A stretch of DNA of 64,000 nucleotides. It comes from Dama dama (lineage: Eukaryota; Chordata; Mammalia; Artiodactyla; Cervidae). The notes under the pieces were generated by a model that had not been told where the DNA came from, did not search any database, and saw nothing but the letters and a program-made list of their open reading frames with translations. A program made the translations under genes and the position numbers. Below, piece after piece: positions 25,669 to 61,064 of this stretch; the first letter of the stretch is position 1, and every line of letters begins with the position of its first letter. Where the stretch lies: positions 38,595,501-38,659,500 of the forward strand of contig NC_083710.1 of assembly GCF_033118175.1 (NCBI RefSeq), written 5' to 3'.

Positions 25669-26192
25669 AACTTTTTTTCTTTTTCTTTTTTTTTTTTCAC
25701 TAAGAGGTCTTTGCTTTAAATTCACTGGGATGACACCCGTGACAAGGAACTGAGAAAGTCTTGTCGGTAAGACCGCGCCCACCGCACCTGCGGAGACGCA
25801 GCGGGCCCGTGGCCACCGGCCAGTCCCGACGTGTCCAGGTGGAGCGGCTGTGCTGACCAGGATGAGAAAGGACAGACCGGGCAGGTACATGCATGGCCTG
25901 TCCTCTCTGCTGCCCCCTCTCTGCAGGCCCTGCCCCCACGTGCCCCCCACCCCGCATCCCCGGCCGCCCTCTGCCCCAAGACCCACCCGGCAGCACAGCG
26001 GGCAGGGGTCCCGCGGGAGGTCGAGCCCGGGGCGCAGCAGTCACATGTCCCCTCCACGCCTCCGTCAGGCTATGCATGCGACAGAGTTTGGCAACAATGG
26101 ATGTGATGACACAGCAAATCAATAGGGACCCACCGCGTGAAACCTTTATAGTGGTTACTTTTTTAAGGGCTCAAGTGAAGAAACGGTCTTTG

Positions 26193-51637
<25,445 letters not shown>

Positions 51638-51745
51638 CGGCACAGTCGGCGGGCGTTCCGAGCACAGCGATAAACAATGATGATGGTGCCAACCCAGGAG
51701 GTACTCGGCGAGGTAAATCCAACTCCCGTCCCTCACTGCAGTTGC

Positions 51746-51779
51746 AGAGAGAAGAAGAAGAAGAAAAAAAAAAAAAGGT
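51746..51779 (-). promoter_or_regulatory. Polypyrimidine tract in FGF9 leader, possible 3' splice site at 51736
   Basis: In the sense of FGF9 the tract is CC followed by T14, then repeated CTT and CTCTCT, leading into GCAACTGCAG with AG at 51737-51736. It has the form of a splice acceptor and of a PTB-binding tract as found in some IRES leaders. Nothing in the window proves either use. Confidence 0.45.
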
Positions 51780-51787
51780 CCTTTTCT

Positions 51788-51805
51788 TCAATCCATGAAA
51801 TGCAT
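51788..51805 (-). CDS. Short upstream ORF in FGF9 leader (5 codons)
   Basis: ATG CAT TTC ATG GAT TGA on the minus strand, with two ATGs, 150 nt before the FGF9 start. It is in the same frame as FGF9 (51805 minus 51637 is 168 nt, 56 codons). Short uORFs of this kind usually lower translation of the main frame. Whether it is in the mature mRNA depends on the true start site. Confidence 0.5.
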   Translation of the reverse strand: MHFMD

Positions 51806-51877
51806 CAATAAAAGTAACCTGCCGTCTCGCTGGCTCAGGTTCAAGGTCAAACCGCGGATAGTCTAAGCAAGCACCAC

Positions 51878-51883
51878 TTTATA
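51878..51883 (-). promoter_or_regulatory. TATA box, probable core promoter of FGF9
   Basis: Minus-strand TATAAA inside GTATAAAG, 241 nt upstream of the FGF9 ATG. It is the best TATA match in the proximal upstream region. A weaker CTATAATAA is found at about 52066-52058, and a minus-strand CCAAT at 52512-52508 within GC-rich DNA. Position and motif support a TATA-type start near 51850; no transcript data are available here. Confidence 0.6.
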
Positions 51884-52279
51884 CTCGCACACTGACATAT
51901 TGATAAACGTATCTATGTATCTCTACACACAGATCCCCAGCTCTCGGCAGGCAGGCAGGTCTTCATCTCATCCGACCGTAGGGAGGGAAAAAAATCCGGA
52001 GTTTCTCCATTAGGCTTGCGACCAGAATGACCATAGCAACTTAAATGCCTAGGCGTTATTATAGGGGTTTTTAAGATGCACGGGCTACGTCAGAATTTAC
52101 GGATCCTGACTCCAGGAAGGCATGCGCTGTTTTTACTCTAACCGACTCTGCAGACATCAGCAGGAATCCTTCAAGGGAGGGGGAAAAAAAAAAATCTCAC
52201 GTTGGTGGCGGCGACGAATCTGCAGCCCCGTCCCCTCCTCCAAAAATGAGAAGGATGATAATAAAACAAAAAGAAGGGA

Positions 52280-54680
52280 AAACTTTAGGCGTCCAAGGCT
52301 GGTGTCCAGAGTCCTCCAGGGGCTCGGCTGGCGTCCATCGGCCGGGCGCGGGAGGCGGGCGGCGGTGGCGGCGGGAGCGAGGGGCGCCGCGGCGGGACCC
52401 GCGTGCCGCCGGCGGCCGCGAACAGGTGTCGCCGGGGCGCGGGGCGAGGTGGCCGGAGCGCTCCTCCTGCGCAGCCCCGCGGCGCGCAGAGTGGCGCAGG
52501 CGGCGGCATTGGGCCGGGTTTAAGGTAGCGCCGCGCCGCCCGCGCTCCCCGCGGTCCTAGCGCCCGCCGCGCCCGCCGCGCTGCGGCAGGCCCTGCGCCT
52601 CGCGCCCAAGCGCGGGGACCCGGGGGCGCCCGGAGCCCCCGGTCTCACAAAGGAAGCGCGAGGCCGCGGCCCCCTGGGCCTCTGCGGCCGTGTCACTCAC
52701 GCGGAGTCGCAGCCGCGAAGTGAACCCCTCGTTCGATGCGGCGGCGGAGGTGCAGACTGAATCGGGAGAACTAGTTTTCCCACTTGGGGCTTGGGGGCTG
52801 CTTTGAGTTACGAAATAAAACTTAGCTAAGAGTTGGAGTGAAGGGGGCTGATTTAATAAGCTTGAACGGACCCCACAGGTCCGCTCTCATCTCTCCTGCA
52901 GACAGCAGCAAGCGACGCGGCAGGTGGGACTGGGGAGGCGGGGGCGGGGGGCTGTGCGCCCAGCCCCCTTCCACGCGCGCACACCGGCCGCAGTGACCGC
53001 TCCTGGCCGGGTTCGGGGCTCTCCCAGCGTCTCTAGAGCCGGCGCTGCGTTTAGGTCCCGCCCCGCGGCGCGGCCGGCTTGGGTGGGGGGGCGCCGGAGC
53101 ACCGCCTCGCTCCCCGAGCTCGCCTGCGTCTGCGGAGAGTCCGGGTGCAGGAGCGCGCGCCGGGGACTTCCCCTACCCTGGAACCCTGGACCGCGCTCCG
53201 AGGGGCGAGCTGGGCCCACCCTCATGGGAATAGAAAGCCAAGGACCCCGGGTCCCTCGCGGCCCCGAAGCCGCCGCAGAGCTGAGGGAGCCCGGTACGGG
53301 GAGCGCCCGGGGGTCGCGGACTATGCTTCCTGTTCTAAACCCGCGGGACGCACGTGGAAGCCGGAGCCCCGAGCCCAGGGCTCGGTTCTGCTCGCGGCCG
53401 GCGGCCCTCGCGCCCAGCCCCGGGCTCGGGACAAAGAAATCCGGCGCCCGAGCGGCCGGGGAGCCGCGCGGCGCGCCCTGCGCCCGATCCCCGCGGGGCC
53501 GGTTGGAGCGCGGCGCCCCCACGCCCGCCCCCAGCCCGCCCGCGCGCCCCGCTCGCCCCTGCTCCCCTTTGTTCACATTGTCTTAGAAACGGCCAGACTC
53601 TTGGGGCCATACGGTGAAAGCTGCCGAGACTGAGCACCGCTCCAGGCCGCGGGACGTGCCAGGGAGAAGCAAGGTGGGACGCAACCCAGGGCCCCGGCGC
53701 TGGGAGAAGGAACCGCAGCGTTTTTATGGGGGAGAAGTCGGGTCCGCCTCTGCGGCCGGCTCACGGCTAGCGGTGAAGGACCGGGCTGGCCCTCCTCGGC
53801 ACGGAGGGCTGTCGCCGGAAGACGAAAGGGAGCAATGAATCTGCAGATTTCTCGGGCGCCGGAGGTGCCGGCGACCCGAAGCGACCTGCCCCTGCCCCCC
53901 AGACTGGAAGGCGTGCTCGGCCTGCCGGGGGGGGAGGGGGCGCGGCGTCCTGCCCCTCAGTGCCCACACCCGCCGCCGCAGTCCCGGGTCACTGCGCGTC
54001 CGGGGCTGCCTCGTGCGTCTCGCTTACGTGTGAGCGGAGCTCCGGAGCCCTGCCCCGCGGCCTGCACAGCAGTCACGTCGACGGTGGGCTTGAACCTGAA
54101 CTGCCCAGCGGCAGACACCAAAGGCGGGGGAGGAAGTGTCCCTTCTCAGAAACCACCCGAGCTGCTCGCATCCACCACGGAGGCGGCCAGCGGCGCTGGG
54201 CTAGGCGGGGGCGTTACTGGACCACTTGGGTACAATGCGCCGGGTTGCTCACTTTTTTTTTTTTTTTTTTTTTTTTTGTAAAACCTAATGAAGAAAGACA
54301 GGCGGGCGAGCAGACGGAAGGAGAGATGCAGAGAGAGGGAGCCGCCAGCCTAGGCAGGCCGAGCGGCACGTGGGCGCGGGCCCTGAGGCCGGGCCGGGGA
54401 CGCTTCCCACCCGCCGGCCCCGAGCGCATTCTTTCGGTCTAGATTTGGACCGGCAGCCAATGAGCCGACAGCATTTCCGCTTCCGAACCCCGCAGCCGCG
54501 TGACGGCCCCTGTAAAAGCGCTGCGGCGGCGGGCGAGCCCCCGCGAGCCGTGGAGCGCCTTCCCAGCCGCCGGGCGCCCCTCTCCGCCGCAGTGGCTCCG
54601 CCCGCGCTCCTCTGCGGCTCCACCCCCGGCTGCGGGCAGCGTGCGCGGCTTCCCTCACCCACCGGCTAGCTCCCCCTGCC
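52280..54680. promoter_or_regulatory. CpG-rich island upstream of FGF9
   Basis: Very GC-rich with dense CpG over about 2.4 kb, lying 0.6-3 kb upstream of the FGF9 ATG. The GC content dips at 52760-52900 and at the poly-T run 54254-54279. A CCAAT motif on the plus strand (54459) and GC boxes could support divergent initiation. Borders are by eye. Confidence 0.75.
54254..54279. repeat. Poly-T run
   Basis: About 26 consecutive T inside the GC-rich upstream region; could be an old A-tail in reverse but no element is recognised next to it. Confidence 0.9.
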
Positions 54681-55749
54681 CCTTGTGCAGGCACGGACGC
54701 TGTGTCCTTCCCCTCGCCCATCACACCCCGTTTCTTCGGACCTCACCCACCGCCCCGGGCGAACGCCATGCAGACCTTCCCGGCTCCGCCGTGGTACACG
54801 ACTCCCCTGCCCTGGCCTGTGCGTGTGCTGCACGGGCATTCTTCAATTAGTGCACAGAGGCTCAGCTCCGAGAGGACCCGGGCCTTGCTTTCTTAGAGGC
54901 ACGCGGTGTCACCGCCTCGGAAAACTGTTGTTAGGAATAAAAGAGAAAATACCCATGGAACAGGCAGTACACAATAGATGCTTAAGACGTGGTGGCTGTG
55001 GCCACACTCTTCCTAGCACAGTTCCGTGGCTTCATCTGCGCGCGGGGTATTCTGCAAACACTGTTATTGATTTGAACCCAAAGCCCCCGTTAAACTACCT
55101 CTTCCCAGTACGTTCATCCTTCTGGGTTCCCTGCCTTCCAGTTTGCCCCCTGTCTTTCCTGCTGATAATTTAGTCCTCGGACCCAAACAGGAGACTTGAC
55201 AAGGGAAGTAGAGATTCGGAGAGGAATGCGCACTAGAAAGAGGTGGCACGTCTGCACCCGGCTTTCCCAACCCACCCGCTCCCTGCGACTTCCGGTTCCT
55301 CCCTCGCGGTCCTGCTGAGCGGATGCAAAGATGGGGCTAGGATACCTGTGTGTAAAAGTAACCTGAAGCTATTGACTCGATACAAACCAAAGGAGACATT
55401 GGAAATAGTGCTCTGCCCACCTCCACTGCTTACTCCATCCGCGTCTGTCTCCTTTGATTTTCTTGGACACCCAAACGCAGACCATCCAGAACCCTTTCAT
55501 TCTTTTCCTACAACAACCAGCTAAGGGATCTCTGTCCTTCCATCTCCAGCCCCCCATCCCCCTACAAAACAGCCCTTCTTCTACTGATGGGCTTCGTGTG
55601 AGAACTGGGAGGGGGGGTAGTGGTTCCCCGCAGGTTGGAGTCAGTTCCCACTCTGACCCCCATGGACTAGATTTGAGCTTTAATGGTGAAGACAGAACCC
55701 CAGTAGCCAACATTGATCCATGGCTTCCTGTGCTCCAGAGACTCTACTA
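54681..55749. other. Upstream intergenic DNA, no gene recognised
   Basis: GC falls to genome-typical values after the CpG-rich block; only chance frames, no repeat named. Confidence 0.55.
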
Positions 55750-55925
55750 AGGGCTCTCCTGCTTTATCTTTTTAATCCTCAAACTACCTTACGAGGTAGG
55801 TACTGTTACTATCCCATTGTACACCAGAGGAAATTGTCTTATAAAAGTTAAGTAACAGTACCCAATGCCACGGTGCTCCTAAGTCGTGGAGCCAAGTCCA
55901 CAGGCCTCAGACCCCTATGGTGCAG
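55750..55925 (-). mobile_element. MIR SINE, antisense
   Basis: Reversed MIR order: ttaatcctcaaactacctta, cgaggtaggtactgttact, ccattgtacaccagagga, gttaagtaacagtaccca, gtggagccaagtccacag. Confidence 0.7.
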
Positions 55926-55959
55926 ACCCCAGCTGCCCTCTGTTTTACTGCACATATGC

Positions 55960-56945
55960 TCGTAAACATTTAGAAATAGCAAGTTTCCATAAAATAAACA
56001 TATACACATAAAAACAACCAGTTAAAATAGGTAAGGAAGAGATAAAGGCCACACTTAAAATAGGAAAAGAAAGATAAGATTCATAGGAAAAAACAGAAGT
56101 GCACAAGATTTATATGAATAAATGTGTTTAAAGCTCTCTAGGGACACAAAAGAAAACGTGAACAAATGGAATGCCACACAATGTTCTTAAATGGAAAAAC
56201 TCAATTTCATAAATATGCAATCATTCCTAAATTAATCTAAAAACAACAGCATCATAATAAAAACACCATCAGCTGTTTTTATTAGAAAAATTGATGCTAA
56301 AATTAATATAGAAATTTTAAATGGACAAAAAATGTTTGAAATTGACATTAAAAATGAGAAAGTAACTAGCAGCCATAAATATTTTAAAGCTGTACTAATT
56401 AAAACAGTAGCATTATCCTATAACATTCATTTTAGCATGTGAATAAAGAGATGAAGCAATAACACAGAATAGGAATCATATGAATAGACCCAAATGCATA
56501 TTGGAATTTAATACACAATAGTCAGTGTTGGGGGGGGCGGGGAATGTGAACTATTTAGTAAATGATTTTGAAACAACTGAATAGAGTAGATATCTAAATA
56601 ACATATAGTAGTATCCATACTTCACATTCTACATGAGGATGAAACCTAAATGGAGCAAATATTTAAACATAAAATATAAAACCATAACAAGTACTAGAAG
56701 GAATAATGGAAGAGTTCGTTTATCATCTGAGTTATGAAGGCCTTACTAATTGTGTCACAGAATTTAAATGTCTGAAAGAGTAATAATAAATTCAACACAC
56801 ACAAAACATTTGTTTAACTGCATGGGGAGAAAACACAAATTTAAAATATAAAGGACAAAATGGGAAGAAATGGTCATCTTACATCAAGACAAAGGACTGA
56901 TTTTCCTTATATGCAAAGAGCTCCTACAAATCAATAAGGTAAATA
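55960..56945 (+). mobile_element. Old L1 ORF2-like sequence, sense
   Basis: AT-rich sequence with diverged L1 ORF2 blocks such as agctgtactaattaaaacag, gaatagacccaaatgcata, aatggaagagttcg, caaaggactgattttcctta and agctcctacaaatcaataag. Many stops and indels. Confidence 0.6.
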
Positions 56946-57179
56946 TGATTTCTGGCCTCAGTCTGACATGCAGAGCTTGGAAGTCTCTCTTCACAGAAAG
57001 AAAAAGGTTGAACAAAGTGAAAGTGAACAGCTCTTCTTAGATCCATCAGAGAATTGAGGTCACAGGACAAACTGCTGGTCTGGAAACTGGAGAGATAGAC
57101 AGATGCAGAGAATTCTTAATTGGAGCAGAAGCCCACAGCTGGAACCAGGATCAGTAGGAACATTTTAAACTATAATTGG

Positions 57180-58680
57180 TGAATTTCTGGGGGCTCAGTG
57201 TGGACAAGTTTGACAATTAAAAACTCAGAAGAGCCCAAATCTTAGAAGGGGCCCCACACTTTCCTGAGATTTACTTCCAGAAGCCCTACCAGGTTATCAC
57301 TGAGGAGATCTGAGAAAAATTCCTTCCTGCTTCCTTCAGGAAGAGGAAAGAAAGTAACCATTTTGAAACATGCCCAGAGCTTTCTGTTCTCCTTAACACA
57401 GCTTGCCTTCAAGGGGAACTATTTTACCAGCACCTAACATACCTGCAGGGAGGGGAATATCCAAGTCCAGCCCCTCCAGCCTTCAACGTTGGGGAGGGGA
57501 AATCCCAGACTCAAGATCGCTGAGAGACTGAGACCTAGTCATGGGACCATAGAATACTTGGTGCACACCCTGCCCGCACACCTCACTGGCTGCATCCACA
57601 GGGCTTCTGTGTGATAACAAGGCTCAGAGCTAAAAGAACTATATGGCTCAGACCCTATTTAAGGAGTCTCCAGGGAAACCCAAAAACAACAGGGAAGGCA
57701 AAAACAAGGACACCAGAAGAAATTTTAGCCGCTGACACCATAGCTACTACAAACAGTGAAAGCAGCCTAGCTCCCAGACAGATAAATATAAAACCTCACA
57801 CTAAGGGACTATTGACCTCAGCAGTTTTTACCCAATACAACTAGCTTTCAACAAAAAATTACAAGGTGTGCTAAAAAATAATTTTTTAAGCCTGTACTGT
57901 GAAGAGACAAAGGACTCATTGGAATCAGACCCAAACAGACTCAGACATGATAGGGAATTTAGAATTATCACACCAGGAATCTGATATAACCATGATTAAT
58001 ATGCTAAGGGATCTATTTTGGGGAAATGGGCAACATGTGAGAACAGACAGACAATGTAAACAGAGAGATCAAGGCTAAAGGAAAGAATCGGAAGGAAATG
58101 CTACTAATAAAACCACTGTAACAGAATGAAGAGTGCCTTTGATGGATTCATTCATAGACTGGACACAGCCAAGGAAAGAACAAGTGAGTTTGAACATACG
58201 TTAATAGAGGTTTCTCAAGCGGAAATGCAAACATAGAAGAAAGGAATGGAACAGAATATCCAATAACTGTGGGACAATTATGAAAGGTATAACATATATG
58301 TAATGGGAAGATCAGAAGGAGAAGAAAAAGCAGAAATACTTGAAATGATAATAGTTGAGAAGTTCCCAAAATTGATGACAAATTCTAAGCCACAGATCTA
58401 GGAAGCTCAGAGATAGTAAGTAGGATAAATACCAAAAAATCTATGCTGTATCCCATATTCCATATATCATATTCCATGTCTACAGTGTAGACAACCAAGG
58501 ACAAAGAGAAAATCTTGCAAGTGGCCAGAGAGGGAAAAAAAATCTTGCCTATAGAGGAACAAGAGTAGGAATTACATCAGACTTCTCTTAAGAAACTATG
58601 CAAGCAAGAAAAGAGTGGAATAAAATATTTCAAGTGCTGAAAGAAAAAAGCAAAATTCTAACAATAGGATAAAATAGTTT
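57180..58680 (+). mobile_element. Old L1 5' UTR/ORF1-like sequence, sense
   Basis: Blocks such as gaatggaacagaatatccaa, actgtgggacaattatgaaa, ggtataacatatatgtaatg, ccacagatctaggaagctca, gacaaagagaaaatcttgca match the ORF1 3' region of old L1M elements. Broken by stops. Confidence 0.65.
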
Positions 58681-58689
58681 ACAGAAAAG

Positions 58690-59175
58690 AAAATGTAAAT
58701 GGTTCTTAAACATTAGTAAACATTCCATTCATCCATTAGCTCAATTCCATTCATAACAAGAAATAAAAATAAAGCTGCTGATATACTGTTTCTTCCCTAT
58801 AAATTTGACAAATACTAAAAATAATATGAAATGGTGTTAGAGTTTGGAAATTCAGGTACTTTCATACATTACCATGGAGGTGAAATTGACACAGACTTTA
58901 TGAAGGGCAATTTGGTAGTATTTATTAAAATTACAAATGCACAACAATGTCTTTGATGCAACAATCTCTCTTCTGGAAACTTATCTTAAATACCTGTACA
59001 TACATGTGCAAAATCATGTGCTTAGGAGACTCCTCCCTGTAGCACTCTTCATGTTAGCAAAAGACTGGAAGCAGCCCATCAAGAATACCCATCACAAATA
59101 ACTAACTGGTCATGTGAATCATAATAAATCCATAAAGTAAAACCTTGAGCCGTTTGTTAAAGGAAAAAAAAAAAA
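58690..59175 (+). mobile_element. Old L1 3'-like fragment with A tail
   Basis: gaagggcaatttggtagtat, gatgcaacaatctctcttct, agcaaaagactggaagcagc and a poly-A at 59162-59177, in L1 ORF2-end order; strongly diverged. Confidence 0.5.
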
Positions 59176-59220
59176 AATAGGGGAAGTTTTCTTATACAGC
59201 TCTGAACCAATCTCCAAAGA

Positions 59221-59437
59221 ATGTGCTCAGAGGCTCAGTCACACTGGACTTCTTGTGACCCCATGGACTGTAGCCCACCAGGCTCCTTCTGTCCATGGGA
59301 CTTCCCAGTCTAGAATCCTGGAATGGGTTGCCATTTCCTTCTCCATGGGATCTTCCCAAGTCAGGGATCAAACCCAAGTGTCTTGCACCTCACGTGTGGG
59401 CAGGTAGGTTCTTTACCGCTGAGCGCCCTGGGAAGCC
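59221..59437 (-). mobile_element. Bov-tA type SINE
   Basis: Antisense copy from gtgctcagaggctcagtcac to ctgagcgccctgggaagcc, inserted next to an L1 A tail. Confidence 0.9.
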
Positions 59438-60077
59438 ACAAAACCAGGGACACCTTGATAAGAAACGAGAAATCATTCCAGGTTGTGGTGCACAACCACT
59501 GTGACTGACGACAATTCCCTTGCAAGGGTCCACCCAGTGGGCTTCACACTGCACTTATTTCTCTTTTCAAACATAACAGATGCAGAGCAGGGTTTAAAAA
59601 CACCATGGGTGTCCTCTGGAATTTTATTAACTCATTAGAATCAGTCCTTATCTTTCCCAGTACTTCCTGTGACTCCATATTCTTTCCCAAGACTATATTT
59701 CCCCAGGTTTCCCCACACCCACTTCTCCCCAACCGAAGCTTAATTTGTAGCCAGGTGCCCACTGCATCATCTGTCCATGTCCCCCACTCATATTTCCTGC
59801 CTCAGAACCTTATCATTAATGAAACATCCAGCTACCTTGTTTCTCAAAGTTCTATGCCTTTCAGCGATTCAACAGGTAATTACCGAGTTGCTGTTTTTAT
59901 AAGAAGTACCTAAGAACATAGGACATAGGAAGAAGAGAAAAACTATAAAAGCATAAATTATATTAAGGAGAAAAAATAGTATTAGAGGTTGTGGCTTAAG
60001 TTTCTAGAAGCCATACATCAAATGTGGTAAAGGATGAGTGGAAAAGGAAAGAAGGGTAAAGAGAAATTCATTATTTT

Positions 60078-60210
60078 TTAAAGTACTTTTTATTATTTAT
60101 TTATTTTTGGCCATGTGGCATTTGGGATCTTAGTTCCTCAACCAGGGATCAAGCCTGTGCCCCCTGCAGTGGAAGTGTGGAGTCCTAACCATGGACCACC
60201 AGGGAATTCC
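60078..60210 (-). mobile_element. CHR-type tRNA-derived SINE (artiodactyl)
   Basis: Antisense copy: ttttggccatgtggcatttg, cagggatcaagcctgtgccc, agtcctaaccatggacca, ccagggaattcc. Confidence 0.8.
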
Positions 60211-60308
60211 AAAGAGAATATTAACAAAGAAAATAAGGGCATCTAATTCCTGTTATCTCTCCTAGCAAAAACCTTATAATTCATGAGAAGGGCCAGGAGG
60301 GGCTTGTC

Positions 60309-60504
60309 CAAGGGCTTCACTGACCTGGCCAAGCTGTGTCTTCTGCTTTCTCCTAAGGCCAGCTTGATAAACATGTCTGAAGACATGTTTATCCTTCCTG
60401 TCTCTCTAGAGAGCCTTACCAGGCTGGCCCTAGGAGAAAGCAGAAGACACAGCATCTTTAAGCACCTTCTTGTGGACAGCTGGGCCAGGCCAGCGAAGCC
60501 CTTG
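60309..60504. repeat. Nested inverted repeat (cruciform/hairpin candidate)
   Basis: Four palindromic layers. Main arms 60333-60363 and 60423-60453 are reverse complements with one mismatch in 31. Outer arms 60309-60330 and 60483-60504 pair with two mismatches in 22. Between the main arms lie a perfect 12-bp hairpin (gataaacatgtc at 60366-60377, tgaa loop, gacatgtttatc at 60382-60393) and a perfect palindrome ctctctagagag (60402-60413). The right arm holds 29 extra bases (60454-60482). Weaker pairing seems to continue to about 60285 and 60534. No known element recognised. Confidence 0.9.
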
Positions 60505-60649
60505 CCCTAGCATACAGCTGGTCCTTCTGCTTCTGGGCCAGCTGGTCCTCAGCATGGCAGTCAGCAGGGCTTCTGCACTGACCTCTGGACGCGATCTAGA
60601 AAGTCTCCCTGCCCAGAACTTCTCCCCTTGGACTAACGCAATTAAAACC

Positions 60650-60735
60650 AAACAATATTCATGTTGATGTATGGCAGAAACTAGCACGATATTGTAAAGC
60701 AATTATCCTACAATAGAAAATTAAAACAACAAACA
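60650..60735 (+). mobile_element. L1 3' tail, sense
   Basis: catgttgatgtatggcagaa, cgatattgtaaagcaattat and an A-rich end with caaacaaacaac, the terminal part of a ruminant L1. Confidence 0.7.
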
Positions 60736-60833
60736 AACAACAAGAGCAAATCAGAGGGGGAAGGACTGTGGTCTTATTCAGACTGGTCAGACACTGAGGA
60801 CACCATTAATATCAGTGGTATGTGAGCATTTAC

Positions 60834-61052
60834 AGGGCTTCCCTCATAGCTCAGTCGGTAAAGAATCTGTCTGCAATGCCAGAGACCCGGGTTAGATTCC
60901 TGAGTCGGGAAGATCCCCTGAAGAAGGAAATGGCAACCCACTCCAGTATTCTTGCCTGGAGAATCCCATGGACAGAGGAGCCTGGCGGGCTACAGTTCAT
61001 GGGGTCCCAAGAGTCGGACACAACTAAGCAACTAAAGAGAGAGAGAGAGAGA
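60834..61052 (+). mobile_element. Bov-tA type SINE with 12-bp target duplication and GA tail
   Basis: Sense copy from agggcttccctcatagctca to agtcggacacaactaagcaa with a (GA)9-type tail at 61035-61052. A perfect duplication gtgagcatttac flanks it (60822-60833 and 61053-61064), so the full insertion is delimited. Confidence 0.95.
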
Positions 61053-61064
61053 GTGAGCATTTAC

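Larger units (their letters stand above)
23725..26192 (-). other. FGF9: FGF9 3' untranslated region
   Basis: The stretch directly follows the FGF9 stop codon and contains no SINE or LINE insertion over 2.4 kb, unlike all flanking DNA, as expected for a transcribed 3' UTR under selection. It is AT-rich, with several AUUUA pentamers and poly-U runs in mRNA sense (25075-25113, 25671-25698). The 3' boundary is inferred from clustered polyadenylation hexamers near 23750-23778; an earlier or alternative end is possible. The first 120 nt after the stop are the only part that looks strongly codon-flanking conserved. Confidence 0.75.
51638..51852 (-). other. FGF9: FGF9 5' untranslated region (inferred extent)
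   Basis: The upstream limit is inferred from the TATA box at 51883-51878, which would place transcription start near 51850; longer transcripts starting in the CpG-rich DNA further upstream are possible. The leader holds a five-codon uORF (51805-51788), a long pyrimidine tract in mRNA sense (51779-51746) and 50 codons open in the FGF9 frame. FGF9 translation is reported to be controlled by its 5' leader in human cells (uORF and IRES, from memory). Confidence 0.6.

Noticed and set aside
51638..51736. 132-residue FGF9 form beginning 33 codons upstream of the usual Met
   Set aside because: The putative start at 51736 is GTG, not ATG, in a mammalian gene; kept only as part of the leader finding.
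52887..53633. Overlapping open frames of 184-229 codons on both strands upstream of FGF9
   Set aside because: Same GC artefact; the frames overlap each other almost fully on opposite strands and have no recognisable domain.
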